From Faecalicatena contorta (GTDB lineage: Bacteria > Bacillota > Clostridia > Lachnospirales > Lachnospiraceae): DNA of 64,000 bases. The notes under the pieces were generated by a model. The model was not told the origin of the DNA and did no database searches. It worked only from the letters and a program-made list of their open reading frames with translations. Below, one piece after another: positions 34,236 to 44,596 of this stretch. The DNA lies in NCBI RefSeq assembly GCF_039521745.1, contig NZ_BAAACT010000154.1. One strand, 5' to 3'. The translations under genes were made by a program, and so were the position numbers. The stretch's first letter is position 1, and every line of letters starts with the position of its first letter.

Positions 34236-35186
34236 TCATTCTGAACCGCAGTTAAATACGGTGCCGGTTTCCAGTGTATAACCCCTCAGAAATGCACTTG
34301 CCTCCATTCGTTTTTTACCAGGAATCTGCAGCTCGCTGATCCGCAGAATTCCCTCGCCCGTCTGCACTGTGAAAGAGTCTTTTTCCACTTCCAGAACCGT
34401 TCCGGGTGAAGCAGCGCCGCCCTTATTTTTCTGCGGCTCCGCTTTCGCCTTCCAGATCTTCAGCACTTTTTCTCCCCAGTGCGTATAGGCGCTTGGCCAG
34501 GAATTCAGCCCCCGTACCAGTCTCTCGATCCGGTCGGCCGGCTGGCCCCAGTCAATATTTCCCATCTTCTTATCCAGCATCTTTGCATAAGGAGTCGGAC
34601 TCTCACCCTGATGCTTGAAAACTGCGGTACCGTCCTCCAGCGCCTCCAGTGTCTCCACGCAGAGCGCTGCACCGGCCGCAGCCAGTTTGTCGTGCAGGCT
34701 TTCCCCTGTTTCCTCCTCCGTAATCGGCACCTCTGTTTTCAGGATCATGTCCCCCGTATCCAGCCCTTCATCCATCTGCATCGTCGTGACGCCCGTCACC
34801 TCTTCCCCGCAGAGAATGGACCACTGGATCGGCGCCGCACCTCTGTATTTCGGGAGCAGCGACGCATGGACATTAATACAGCCGTACGGCGTCATGTCCA
34901 GTATCTCCTTCGGAAGGATCTGTCCGAAAGCCACCACCACAATGACATCCGCCTTGTATCCCCGCAGCTCTGCCACACATTCCGGCTGCCGGACCTTTGC
35001 CGGCTGATATACCGGTATCCCATGCTTTTCTGCCGCTTCTTTTACCGGCGTAAACTGCATTTCTTTGCCTCTGCCCCTTGGCTTGTCAGGCTGGGTCACA
35101 GCCAGGCAGACATCATGTCCTGCCTGGACAAGCGACTCCAGAGTACCAACAGCAAAATCAGGAGTCCCCATAAATATCACTCTCAT
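34236..35186 (-). CDS. fmt: Methionyl-tRNA formyltransferase
   Basis: 316 residues from the ATG at 35186. This start is preferred over one 21 bp upstream because GAGGAAGAAGAG precedes it and family members begin MRVIFMGTPDFA. Folate-binding SLLPKYRGAAPIQW and DTGDM motifs are present, along with a C-terminal OB domain. It formylates initiator Met-tRNA, and the formyl group is later removed by the deformylase encoded directly upstream. Confidence 0.95.
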   Translation of the reverse strand: MRVIFMGTPDFAVGTLESLVQAGHDVCLAVTQPDKPRGRGKEMQFTPVKEAAEKHGIPVYQPAKVRQPECVAELRGYKADVIVVVAFGQILPKEILDMTPYGCINVHASLLPKYRGAAPIQWSILCGEEVTGVTTMQMDEGLDTGDMILKTEVPITEEETGESLHDKLAAAGAALCVETLEALEDGTAVFKHQGESPTPYAKMLDKKMGNIDWGQPADRIERLVRGLNSWPSAYTHWGEKVLKIWKAKAEPQKNKGGAASPGTVLEVEKDSFTVQTGEGILRISELQIPGKKRMEASAFLRGYTLETGTVFNCGSE

Positions 35187-35187
35187 C

Positions 35188-35664
35188 TTACTCTTCTTCC
35201 TCCTCATATGTCACATCATGAAGTCCGTCTTCTACTTTATCTACATACAATTCCCCTGACAAATGCGCGATTTCATGGCAGAAAGCCCTCGCCAGAAGGC
35301 CCTCGCCCTCCATCTCAAACTCTTCCATATCTTCATTCAAAGCCCGTACTTTCACATAATCCGGCCTGGTCACAATCCCCCATTTTCCGGGAACACTCAG
35401 GCATCCCTCTTCACCGGTCTGCTCGCCGGAAGTCTCCAGTATTTCCGGATTGATCAACACGATCGGGCCTTCCCCTACATCGATGGTTACAATATTCTTA
35501 AGAACTCCAACCTGGGAGGCAGCAAGTCCCACTCCATTCTTTTCATACATCGTATCAAACATATCTCCGATAAGCATTTTTGTACGCAGAGTCATTTTTG
35601 TTACTTCTTTGCATTTCTTTGTTAAAATTTCGTCCCCAATCACTCTTACATCTCTGATTGCCAT
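35188..35664 (-). CDS. def: Peptide deformylase
   Basis: 158 residues. Three signature motifs: GVGLAASQVG, EEGCLSVPG (metal Cys) and HEIAHLSG (two metal His and catalytic Glu). HEIAH replaces the more usual HEIDH. It removes N-formyl from nascent proteins. An acidic EEEEE tail encodes part of the fmt SD region. Confidence 0.95.
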   Translation of the reverse strand: MAIRDVRVIGDEILTKKCKEVTKMTLRTKMLIGDMFDTMYEKNGVGLAASQVGVLKNIVTIDVGEGPIVLINPEILETSGEQTGEEGCLSVPGKWGIVTRPDYVKVRALNEDMEEFEMEGEGLLARAFCHEIAHLSGELYVDKVEDGLHDVTYEEEEE

Positions 35665-35727
35665 AATATCCTCCCTGTTTCTATTCTTCTTCTTTTTTCT
35701 TTTCTCTATTCTTCGAACCTCTAAAAC

Positions 35728-37953
35728 TCAAAATACATTCATCGGATTAAAATCGAACTGGATCCTCATCTTCTGAAATCCCGGATTCACCTCAATGTAT
35801 TGTTCCAGATAGTTTTTCATCTTTACCAGTGTATCATATCTTTCTGATTTGAGATAGAGAACTTTACGATACACATCGTTGATTTTTCCAATCCCCGGGC
35901 TCGCCGGACCGATGATCTCCATGCTCCCGCCTTTATTGATGCGCAGCGCATACTCCCTGAGATATCCGCATCCCTTTTCCAGAAGCGGTTCATCCCCACA
36001 GCTCACCAGCACTGCCAGCAGGTTCTCCGCAGGCGGATATCCCATCAGCTCCCGGTAGCGGATCTCCTCCGCATAAAACGCTTCGTAATCCTGTGCCGCC
36101 GCTGTCACAATTCCATAGTGTTCCGGGCTGTAGGTCTGAATCACGGCCTCGCCTTTTTTCTTTCCGCGGCCGGCCCTTCCCACGGCCTGGGTCAGAAGCT
36201 GGAAGGTCCTCTCCCCCGCCCGGTAATCATCCGCATACAGGGACATATCCGCAGCCAGCACACCGACCAGCGTCACATTTGGAAAATCATGTCCCTTTAC
36301 GATCATCTGGGTTCCCACCAGAATATCGGCCTCTTCGTTGGCAAATGCCGCCAGAATCTTTTCATGCCCGTCCTTCTGCCGCGTAGTATCCATATCCATC
36401 CGCAGCACTCTTGCCTCCGGAAACTGGTTTTTCACCAACTCCTCGATCTGCTGTGTCCCTGCCCGGAATTCCCCGATATGGCGGGAGCCGCATTCAGGGC
36501 AGACAGACGCTTTTTGTTCCTCGTACCCACAATAGTGGCAAACCAGCTTCCCGCTGCGGTGGGACGAAAGAGACACATCGCAGTGAGGGCATTTGATTAC
36601 ATGTCCGCATTCCCTGCACGAGACAAATCCTGCATATCCCCGGCGGTTCAAAAACAGCATGATCTGTTCTCTCTTCTCGAGACGATCCGCGATCATGTCC
36701 TGCAGCTTTCTGCTCAGAATCGAACGGTTGCCCTCTTTGATCTCCTCCCGCAGATCCACGGTGGAGACCTCCGCCATGTCCTGCATCCCGGACCGGTTCG
36801 GCATCTCCAGCAGGCAGTACTCTCCGCATTTTGCACGGTACATCGCCTCCAGGGACGGGGTCGCCGATCCCAGAACCACACTGGCTCCCTCCATCGCCGC
36901 CCTCTCTATCGCAGTCTCCCTCGCATGATACCGGGGCACCTGCTCGCTTTTATACGTAGTCTCATGCTCTTCGTCTATCACGATCAGCCCCAGGTTTGGA
37001 AACGGGGTAAATAGTGCGGAGCGGGGACCGATCATCACATCGATGCCGCCTTCTTTTGCCCGCATCATCTGGTCATAGCGCTCTCCCGCCGAGAGCCTGG
37101 AATTCATGATCGACACCCGGTCTCCAAAACTCCGGTAAAACCGCATCACCGTCTGATAGGTCAGCGCAATCTCCGGGATCAGCACGATGGCCTGCTTCCC
37201 GCAGGCCGCCGCCCTGCGTATCATTTCGATATACACTTCCGTCTTTCCGCTGCCTGTCACCCCATATAGCAGGTATGTGCCGTAATTCTCCTGTTCATAG
37301 TCTTTCCAGAATACATCCACCGCATGCCGCTGTTCTTCGGTAAAAGTGATGCTGCACGCTTCTCTTTTCCCTTTCACCGGATTGCGGTATACCTGCTCTG
37401 TCTCCAGTGCAAGAACTCCCTGTTCCTCCAACGCCCGTACAACAGTAAGGGTGATATTCAGTTTCCGGGACACCAGTTCATAGTCCAGCACATGGTCATC
37501 CAGAAGGGCGGCCATCAGCCTCGCCCTTGCCCGCTGATTCTTTTCGAGATAGTACTTAAGCTTCTTCCTGCCGTCCTCCTCGTCCAACAGAAGGCGGACC
37601 CGCTTCTTCACCCTGGCATTTTCCTTCTGCTTGATGGGCAGCACGGTCTTTAAAGACTGGATCATAGTTCCTCCGTACTGCTCCTTCATCCAGGCCGCCA
37701 GTGCCACAAGCTTTCCTTCTATTGCCACGCCGCTCCTGGAGATATCCAGAAGCTCTTTTACTTTGGATTCCTCATAATTACAGCGCGTTGTCAGGCCGAT
37801 GACGTACCCCTTCGTCTCCCGGTTCCCCCGGCCAAACGGCACCCGTACTTCCATCCCAACAGAAAGTTCCCCTTCCAGACGGGAGGGGACTCTGTATTGA
37901 AATATCTTATCCAGTTTTTCATGTGTAATGTCTACGATAATATTCGCATACAT
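35728..37953 (-). CDS. priA: Primosomal replication-restart helicase
   Basis: 741 residues. N-terminal DNA-binding domain, superfamily 2 helicase with Walker A GVTGSGKTEVY and DEEH box IDEEHE, a zinc-binding insert with eight cysteines (CRECGH..CPHC..CHYCG..CPECG), and helicase motifs through QAVGRAGRG. It restarts stalled forks by loading DnaB. It begins the block with def and fmt downstream. Confidence 0.96.
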   Translation of the reverse strand: MYANIIVDITHEKLDKIFQYRVPSRLEGELSVGMEVRVPFGRGNRETKGYVIGLTTRCNYEESKVKELLDISRSGVAIEGKLVALAAWMKEQYGGTMIQSLKTVLPIKQKENARVKKRVRLLLDEEDGRKKLKYYLEKNQRARARLMAALLDDHVLDYELVSRKLNITLTVVRALEEQGVLALETEQVYRNPVKGKREACSITFTEEQRHAVDVFWKDYEQENYGTYLLYGVTGSGKTEVYIEMIRRAAACGKQAIVLIPEIALTYQTVMRFYRSFGDRVSIMNSRLSAGERYDQMMRAKEGGIDVMIGPRSALFTPFPNLGLIVIDEEHETTYKSEQVPRYHARETAIERAAMEGASVVLGSATPSLEAMYRAKCGEYCLLEMPNRSGMQDMAEVSTVDLREEIKEGNRSILSRKLQDMIADRLEKREQIMLFLNRRGYAGFVSCRECGHVIKCPHCDVSLSSHRSGKLVCHYCGYEEQKASVCPECGSRHIGEFRAGTQQIEELVKNQFPEARVLRMDMDTTRQKDGHEKILAAFANEEADILVGTQMIVKGHDFPNVTLVGVLAADMSLYADDYRAGERTFQLLTQAVGRAGRGKKKGEAVIQTYSPEHYGIVTAAAQDYEAFYAEEIRYRELMGYPPAENLLAVLVSCGDEPLLEKGCGYLREYALRINKGGSMEIIGPASPGIGKINDVYRKVLYLKSERYDTLVKMKNYLEQYIEVNPGFQKMRIQFDFNPMNVF

Positions 37954-37966
37954 GAAATGTATTCAC

Positions 37967-39427
37967 CTACTTTAAATCTTCCAGAATTTCCCGGATCAGC
38001 ACCCGCTCATCCATGGGATACTTTACACCTTTGATTTCCTGATAATCCTCATGGCCCTTCCCAGCCAGCACAATCACATCGCCGCGCTGTCCATGCTCAA
38101 TCGCATATTTGATTGCCTCTTTTCTGTCACAGATCTCCACATATTTCCCGTCAGTCCTTTGTATCCCCGTTTTAATATCATCTATAATCGCCTGGGGTTC
38201 CTCAAATCTCGGATTGTCGGAAGTGATAATGGAGAGATCCGCCAGCCTTCCGGACACTTCCCCCATCTCATAACGGCGGTCCCTGGAACGGTTGCCTCCG
38301 CAGCCGAACAGGCAGACAAGCCGCGCCGGCTCATATTCCTTCAGCGTTGTAAGAAGGCTTTCCAGGCTCATGGCGTTGTGAGCATAGTCGATCATCAGCG
38401 TAAACTCATCCGACACCGGGATCATCTCAATGCGCCCCTTTACATTGGCCTCCTTCAGAGCCTTTTGAATCTGCTCCCCGGGCACCTGGAAATGCCTGCA
38501 CACCGCAATGGCAGTCAGTGAATTGTAAACACTGAACTTGCCCGGAATATCGATCTCCACATCGAAATCCATAAGTCCTGCCGCATGGTAGGCGACTCCC
38601 AGGTACCCCGGCCTGGACACAAGATGCGTATCTTCTGCGCGCAGATCCGCTTTTTCGGAAAACCCAAAGGTCTCCACCCTGCACGTTGCCTTAGAAAAGA
38701 CATCTGCAAAATATTCGTCGTCCACGTTGGCTATACCCAGCCTGCACTGCTGGAACAAAAGCCCTTTGCATCTCTTATAATCCTCAAAATCCTTATGCTC
38801 ATTGGGCCCAATATGGTCTCTGCCCAGATTGGTGAAAATTCCGATTTCAAAGTCGATCCCAGCGGTCCTGTGCAGCATCAGGCCCTGGGAAGACACCTCC
38901 ATCACAACGCAGTCGCAGCCTGCTTCCACCATTTTTGCAAAGTACTGATGGATCGTATAGGATTCCGGAGTCGTGTTCGCGGCCGGGATCTTCTCATCCC
39001 CTATAATCGCCTCTATGGTTCCGATCAACCCCACTTTATGGCCAACCCTTTCCAAAATGGACTTGATCAAATAAGTTGTTGTAGTCTTCCCCTTTGTTCC
39101 GGTAATTCCGATAATCTTCATCTTATCCGCCGGATAACCAAAATAAGCGGCCGACATCAGCGCCAGCGCATAGCGGGTATCCTTCACCCGGATCACGGTC
39201 ATTCCCTCCGGCGCATCCGCCTCCCGTTCCACAATCACGGCTGCCGCCCCTTTGCCGGCCACTTCACCGATAAAATCGTGTCCGTCCACAACGGCTCCGC
39301 TGATGCAGACAAATGCGGACCCCTCTTCTACTTTTCTGGAATCATTGATGAATGTGGTAATCTCTGCCTCATCACTTCCCTGTACGACTTCGTATTCTAA
39401 ACGTTCTAATAACTGATTCAGTTTCAT
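37967..39427 (-). CDS. murE: UDP-MurNAc-tripeptide synthetase, meso-DAP type
   Basis: 486 residues. ATG at 39427 follows AGGAGGAGTATAC; a start 24 bp upstream lacks that spacing. Mur ligase: ATP loop GITGTKGKTTTTYL, central-domain YAHN and a C-terminal domain with DNPRFEEP. DNPR is the signature for meso-diaminopimelate rather than lysine. It adds the third stem residue of peptidoglycan in the cytoplasm. It lies outside a dcw cluster, between priA and an acyltransferase. Confidence 0.93.
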   Translation of the reverse strand: MKLNQLLERLEYEVVQGSDEAEITTFINDSRKVEEGSAFVCISGAVVDGHDFIGEVAGKGAAAVIVEREADAPEGMTVIRVKDTRYALALMSAAYFGYPADKMKIIGITGTKGKTTTTYLIKSILERVGHKVGLIGTIEAIIGDEKIPAANTTPESYTIHQYFAKMVEAGCDCVVMEVSSQGLMLHRTAGIDFEIGIFTNLGRDHIGPNEHKDFEDYKRCKGLLFQQCRLGIANVDDEYFADVFSKATCRVETFGFSEKADLRAEDTHLVSRPGYLGVAYHAAGLMDFDVEIDIPGKFSVYNSLTAIAVCRHFQVPGEQIQKALKEANVKGRIEMIPVSDEFTLMIDYAHNAMSLESLLTTLKEYEPARLVCLFGCGGNRSRDRRYEMGEVSGRLADLSIITSDNPRFEEPQAIIDDIKTGIQRTDGKYVEICDRKEAIKYAIEHGQRGDVIVLAGKGHEDYQEIKGVKYPMDERVLIREILEDLK

Positions 39428-39566
39428 GTATACTCCTCCTGACTGGTACATCGTCTGTCCAATTGACGCCCGCTTCCCGGACGTAATTTTACAATGTACT
39501 GAAAAAACTTACCTACCATAGAATAACACAAACAGCCTCCGGTTGCAAAATTCTCCTGTGAATTCT

Positions 39567-40580
39567 TTATGAAATATACTTGCCAAACGGCAATTTTCGT
39601 ATGAAGTGTATGCAAACAAAGGAAAGGATCAATATGCCTGCTGTCAGTCCGGGCACGGCAGTCCATGCGCTGATCTGCCCCGGATCCACATATTTTTTAT
39701 AAGTATCCAGAAATAGTATATGGATCAGATAGATTCCAAAAGAGCTTGCGCACCAGGCATCAACCGCGCTTTTTGTCCTCTCCTTCAGCCTGATATTTCC
39801 GCCGCCAAGCAGGATCATAAAAGCAAAGAAAGCGCCTCCCGCCATGATCACCAGCGGGCATCCATATTCCAGAAATCGCTCATAGTGCTCCCCCTGAGCG
39901 GACGACTTCCAGGCGGTCAGCGCCAGATTCAATGCCGTACTTCCCAGAAATACCCCGAGGAGCAGCGGTTCCCTGCCCTTTAGTTTTTCCCTGTATTTAT
40001 GGATAAGATATCCGAGAAAGAAATAAAACGCATACACCCTGTCCCCGATGATCGGCAGATCATAATACGGCTCCTCATGCAGAAGTGAAGAAAAGTACAT
40101 AAATACTGCCGCCAGGCTGCCCATCAGCAAAAATGCTTTATCCATCCTGGCATTCATCCCCCTGCACATGATCTGGAAAAAGGGCAGCACCAGGTAAATG
40201 GGAATCATCGCATACAGGTACCACAGATGCGGCTCCGTGGGAATATAAAACAGATCCCGCAGATCATAAGGCGTCCCCATATAATATATATTAAAGAAAT
40301 AATAAACAATGCTCCAAAATACCAGTACGATAAAAAAACGCAGCAGACGTTTCCCGTTCTTGCGCAGACTTTCCGACCGTCCCAGCAGCAGGGCTCCGCT
40401 GAGCATGAAAAAGCAGGGCACGCTGACCCTGGACGCAGTATCCAGCAGCAGGGAAAACAGATATTCTCCCCTGCCTATTTCCGTGTATGCCCTGCAAAAG
40501 TAATTGGTAACGTGTATGATAATAACCATCACAAACGAGACGGTTCTGATCAGTTCCATGTTGTAGTTCTTGTTCTTCAT
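39567..40580 (-). CDS. Membrane acyltransferase, family 3
   Basis: 337 residues, about ten membrane helices. Acyltransferase_3 fold: ELIRTVSFVMVIIIHVTNYF with the conserved first-helix His, and the typical HLWYLYAMI and GIYLIHILF segments. Such proteins O-acetylate or succinylate surface sugars or exopolysaccharides. No SGNH partner domain is attached. The start overlaps the dinB stop (ATGA). Confidence 0.85.
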   Translation of the reverse strand: MKNKNYNMELIRTVSFVMVIIIHVTNYFCRAYTEIGRGEYLFSLLLDTASRVSVPCFFMLSGALLLGRSESLRKNGKRLLRFFIVLVFWSIVYYFFNIYYMGTPYDLRDLFYIPTEPHLWYLYAMIPIYLVLPFFQIMCRGMNARMDKAFLLMGSLAAVFMYFSSLLHEEPYYDLPIIGDRVYAFYFFLGYLIHKYREKLKGREPLLLGVFLGSTALNLALTAWKSSAQGEHYERFLEYGCPLVIMAGGAFFAFMILLGGGNIRLKERTKSAVDAWCASSFGIYLIHILFLDTYKKYVDPGQISAWTAVPGLTAGILILSFVCIHFIRKLPFGKYIS

Positions 40581-41869
40581 ATTTTACTTCCTGTATCTTT
40601 CTTCCTGCCGCCGTTCTCCCCGTTTCCGGCGCTGTTTCCGTCTTTTCGTGCTCCTTTTTTCTGTACGCCGCCCTTTTTCATCAGGCTCGCCTTCACCACC
40701 GCATCTTTTCCGTATTTCGCCCGTATCTCCTCCATCGCCTGATTCAGCTTTCGGTGCTTTTCATCCGGAGGCTTCGGCATCTCAATATCAAAGATGGAAA
40801 GCTGCACCGGTTCGGACGCAACGACAAGCTTTGCCGTTCGAATTCCGAGAAGACGGATCGGTTCTCCATCCCACGTCTCGTCAAACAGCCTGCAGGCAGC
40901 CTCATACAGTACTTCGTCTTCATGGGAAGGCTTGTCCAGCTGCTTCTGATGGGAAATACGCTGAAAGTCATGGTATTTGATCTCCATACTGACCATATTG
41001 GCCTTCTGGCCGGCTTTTCTAAGGCGCCTCCCCACACTTTGCGCCAGTTCGTGCAGAACTGCCTTCGCTTCCTCCGCTGTCTCGGCATTCTCCGGCAGCG
41101 TTGTGGAATTACCGATCCCCTTTGCCTCCGCCTGCTCCGACTGTACACGGGAATCATCAATTCCATTAGCAAACTCCCACAGCATCCGCCCGTGGCTTTT
41201 CATATGGAGGCTGATCAATTCCGGATCTGCCTGCGCCAGATCCCCAATGGTGTATATCTCCAGCTTTTTCAGTGTCTCCACGCTGGAGCGCCCCGCCATA
41301 TAAAGTTCCCCGATGGGCAGCGGCCACATTTTTATCCGGATTTCTTCGGGAAACAGGGTATGCACCTTGTCCGGCTTCTCAAAATCGGATGCCATCTTCG
41401 CAAGCAGTTTATTTGAGGAAATCCCAATGTTGACGGTAAATCCGAACTTTTCTTTTATCCCGTCCTTGATCACCAGTGCCGCATCTATGGGAGACGGATA
41501 TTTCCATGCAATCCCCGTGAAATCCACATAGCACTCATCCACACTGACCTGCTCGATCTCTGTTGTAGATGCCTTCAGGTACTCCATCAGCCGTGCACTT
41601 TTTTCCCTGTACATCTTATGATCTGGCGGCGCCATCACCAGATTCGGACACTTACGAAAGGCATTCGCAACAGGTTCCCCCGTGCGAATGCCGTATTTCT
41701 TTGCAGGAATGGACTTGGCCAGCACCACCCCCCGGCGCGCCTTCTGGTCGCCGCCTATGATGGCCGGCACAAGCCTCATGTCCTGCTTTGCACCATGTTT
41801 CAGTTGTTCTACCGCCGTCCAGCTCAGATATGCGGAATTGACATCGATATGGAAAATGATGGGTGTCAT
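40577..41869 (-). CDS. dinB: DNA polymerase IV (Y family)
   Basis: 430 residues. Error-prone lesion-bypass polymerase: IFHIDVNSAYLSW (first metal Asp), SVDECYVDFTG (catalytic Asp-Glu), NIGISSNKLLAKMAS fingers, helix-hairpin-helix thumb and little-finger domain. The steric gate position is a Tyr/Ser pair (NSAYLSW). A Lys/Gly-rich tail follows. It overlaps clpB (ATGA) and the acyltransferase gene. Confidence 0.94.
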   Translation of the reverse strand: MTPIIFHIDVNSAYLSWTAVEQLKHGAKQDMRLVPAIIGGDQKARRGVVLAKSIPAKKYGIRTGEPVANAFRKCPNLVMAPPDHKMYREKSARLMEYLKASTTEIEQVSVDECYVDFTGIAWKYPSPIDAALVIKDGIKEKFGFTVNIGISSNKLLAKMASDFEKPDKVHTLFPEEIRIKMWPLPIGELYMAGRSSVETLKKLEIYTIGDLAQADPELISLHMKSHGRMLWEFANGIDDSRVQSEQAEAKGIGNSTTLPENAETAEEAKAVLHELAQSVGRRLRKAGQKANMVSMEIKYHDFQRISHQKQLDKPSHEDEVLYEAACRLFDETWDGEPIRLLGIRTAKLVVASEPVQLSIFDIEMPKPPDEKHRKLNQAMEEIRAKYGKDAVVKASLMKKGGVQKKGARKDGNSAGNGENGGRKKDTGSKI

Positions 41870-44463
41870 GAAACCAGCTGTCCTTTCACACGTGCTTCTA
41901 ATTTTCCGCCGGCAACATCGATTAAGATGGCATCTCCTCTTCCTACATTTCCCGCCAGTATCAATTTTGCCGCCAGTGTCTCTACATTCTTCTGCAGATA
42001 TCTCTTCAGCGGCCTTGCACCGTACATCGGGTCATATCCGCCCTCAACGATGTAATTTCTGGCCTCATCTGTCACTTCGATCGAAAGTTCTTTATCGGCA
42101 AGCCTCTTGTTGACATCTGCTGTTAATAAGTCAATGATGGCATAAATATTGTTTTTCGTCAATGGCTTGAACATAATGATTTCATCCAAACGGTTCAAAA
42201 ATTCCGGTCTGAACCGTGCGCGCAGTTCGTTCATTACCATCTCCTGGCTCGCCGCGTCTATGGTTCCGTCTTCCCCGATTCCCTCCAGCAGATAATTGGC
42301 TCCCAGGTTGGAGGTCATAATCAGAATCGTATTCTTAAAGTCCACGGTCCGCCCCTGGGAATCCGTGATACGCCCATCGTCCAGCACCTGTAGAAGCACA
42401 TTGAACACATCCGGGTGGGCTTTCTCAATCTCATCAAATAAGACAACGGAATATGGTTTCCTTCTGACAGCTTCCGTCAGCTGGCCGCCCTCGTCATATC
42501 CTACATATCCCGGAGGCGCCCCGATCAGCCTGGATACGGAAAACTTCTCCATATACTCGCTCATATCGATACGCACCATGTTGTTCTCATCATCAAACAG
42601 GCTCTCCGCCAGCGCCTTGGCAAGTTCCGTCTTGCCGACTCCGGTAGGCCCAAGGAACAGGAAGGAGCCAATCGGTTTTGACGGATCCTTAATACCCGCT
42701 TTGGATCGGATAATTGCCTCTGTCACCAGTTCCACGCCCTCATCCTGTCCGATGACGCGCCTGTGCAGCTCATCGCCCAGATGGAGCGTCTTGCTTCTCT
42801 CGCTCTCATTCAGCTTGGCCACCGGGATTCCCGTCCATCTGGAAATGATCTTAGCGATCTCTTCGTCAGTGACGGCCTCGTGTACCAACGACAGCTCTTT
42901 CTCCCTGACCTTATCTTCCTCCTCTTCCAGCTGTTTCTGCAGCTGCGGCAGCCGCCCGTACTGCAGTTCCGCTGCCCGGTTCAGGTCATACTCCCGCTGC
43001 GCCTTCTGGATATCCTTGTTCACCTGCTCGATCTCTTCGCGGATCTTCTGGACTCTTTCTACGGAGGCCTTCTCATTATCCCACTGCGCCTTCTTGCCTG
43101 CATACTCCTCGTTCAAACCGGCCAGCTCTTCCTGCAGATGTTCCAGACGTTCTTTGCTCAGACGGTCCTCCTCTTTCTTCAACGCCTCTTCCTCGATCTC
43201 CAGCTGCATGATCCGGCGGCGCAGTTCGTCCAGCTCTGTGGGCATGGAATCGAGCTCCGTCTTGATCAGCGCGCATGCTTCATCCACCAGGTCAATCGCC
43301 TTGTCGGGCAGGAACCTGTCGGAGATATAGCGGTTAGACAGCATCGCAGCCGCTACCAGGGCGCTGTCTGTAATCTTTACGCCGTGGAAGACTTCATACC
43401 GTTCCTTTAAGCCCCTCAAAATGGAGATTGCATCCTCCACCGTCGGCTCTTCTACCATAACCGGCTGGAAACGGCGTTCCAGCGCAGCATCTTTTTCAAT
43501 GTACTGGCGGTATTCATCCAGAGTGGTGGCACCGATACAGTGCAGTTCCCCCCGTGCCAGCATTGGCTTCAGCATGTTGCCTGCATCCATTGCGCCGTCG
43601 GTTTTGCCTGCGCCTACGATTGTGTGCAGCTCATCGATAAAGAGAATGATCTGTCCGTCGCTGTTCTTCACTTCCTCCAGAACCGCTTTCAGACGCTCTT
43701 CGAATTCTCCTCTGTATTTTGCCCCTGCAACCAGGGCGCCCATGTCCAGAGAGAAGATGGTCTTATTCTTCAGTCCTTCCGGTACGTCACCCCTGACGAT
43801 ACGCTGCGCCAGCCCCTCTACTACAGCCGTCTTACCAACGCCGGGCTCGCCGATGAGAACCGGATTATTCTTCGTCTTACGTGAAAGTATCCGGACTACA
43901 TTACGGATCTCCTCGTCGCGGCCGATGACCGGATCCAGCTTCTGGTCCCTGGCACGCTCTACCAGATCCTGGCCGTACTTATTCAACGTATCGTAGGTCG
44001 CCTCCGGATTGTCGCTGGTCACCTTCTGGTTCCCCCGCACGGTGGACAGCGCCTGTAAAAAGTTGTTCCGGTTGATGCCGAACTCCTTGTACAGTGTTTT
44101 CAGTTCCCGGCTGGCATACTTTAACAGGGCCAGGAAGAGATGCTCCACGGACACGTACTCGTCGCCCATCTGCTTCGCCTCATCCTCGGCATGGATCAGG
44201 ACATTATTCAGATCCTGCCCTACAAAAACCTGGCCGCCCTGTACCTTCGGACGTTTAGCCAGGGCTTCCTCCACGCGGTTTGTAAAGAGGGCACCCTGTA
44301 TATTCATTTTTTCGAGTAATTTTAATATCAAACTGTCATTCTGCGTTACCAGCGCATAAAGCAGGTGCTCCTGCGCAATCTCCTGATTGCCGTAATCGTA
44401 TGCAATTTTTTCGCAGTTCTGCACTGCCTGAAGAGAATTCTGGGTAAATTTATTTATATTCAT
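41866..44463 (-). CDS. clpB: ATP-dependent disaggregase ClpB
   Basis: 865 residues. N-terminal Clp_N repeat pair, AAA1 with GEPGVGKTAV, the long coiled-coil middle domain (about 405-525), and AAA2 with GPTGVGKTEL and its arginine-finger region. It rescues aggregated proteins with DnaK. The coiled coil rules out ClpA/ClpC. It is controlled by a CIRCE operator at 44530-44556. AAAGGAGGTCTTTCT precedes the ATG. Confidence 0.97.
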   Translation of the reverse strand: MNINKFTQNSLQAVQNCEKIAYDYGNQEIAQEHLLYALVTQNDSLILKLLEKMNIQGALFTNRVEEALAKRPKVQGGQVFVGQDLNNVLIHAEDEAKQMGDEYVSVEHLFLALLKYASRELKTLYKEFGINRNNFLQALSTVRGNQKVTSDNPEATYDTLNKYGQDLVERARDQKLDPVIGRDEEIRNVVRILSRKTKNNPVLIGEPGVGKTAVVEGLAQRIVRGDVPEGLKNKTIFSLDMGALVAGAKYRGEFEERLKAVLEEVKNSDGQIILFIDELHTIVGAGKTDGAMDAGNMLKPMLARGELHCIGATTLDEYRQYIEKDAALERRFQPVMVEEPTVEDAISILRGLKERYEVFHGVKITDSALVAAAMLSNRYISDRFLPDKAIDLVDEACALIKTELDSMPTELDELRRRIMQLEIEEEALKKEEDRLSKERLEHLQEELAGLNEEYAGKKAQWDNEKASVERVQKIREEIEQVNKDIQKAQREYDLNRAAELQYGRLPQLQKQLEEEEDKVREKELSLVHEAVTDEEIAKIISRWTGIPVAKLNESERSKTLHLGDELHRRVIGQDEGVELVTEAIIRSKAGIKDPSKPIGSFLFLGPTGVGKTELAKALAESLFDDENNMVRIDMSEYMEKFSVSRLIGAPPGYVGYDEGGQLTEAVRRKPYSVVLFDEIEKAHPDVFNVLLQVLDDGRITDSQGRTVDFKNTILIMTSNLGANYLLEGIGEDGTIDAASQEMVMNELRARFRPEFLNRLDEIIMFKPLTKNNIYAIIDLLTADVNKRLADKELSIEVTDEARNYIVEGGYDPMYGARPLKRYLQKNVETLAAKLILAGNVGRGDAILIDVAGGKLEARVKGQLVS

Positions 44464-44513
44464 AGAAAGACCTCCTTTGTCGGTTTAGAGTTTGTTGTTC
44501 TACTACAAATATA

Positions 44514-44556
44514 ACAATACCATTTATTATTAGCACTGTCAAGAGGTGAGTGCTAA
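44514..44556 (-). promoter_or_regulatory. CIRCE operator and promoter of clpB
   Basis: TTAGCACTG (44530-44538), a nine-base spacer, GAGTGCTAA (44548-44556): the HrcA-binding CIRCE with one arm mismatch. On the minus strand a consensus TTGACA (44537-44542) overlaps the operator, and TATTGT (44514-44519) is 17 nt downstream. Binding of HrcA would block RNA polymerase directly. Confidence 0.92.
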
Positions 44557-44596
44557 TAATAACTATATTTTCAACATAAAACCGTGCTATATCTCT

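Noticed and set aside
42296..43330. 344-codon plus-strand frame
   Set aside because: Antisense to clpB; Ser-rich, no start signal and no recognisable family.
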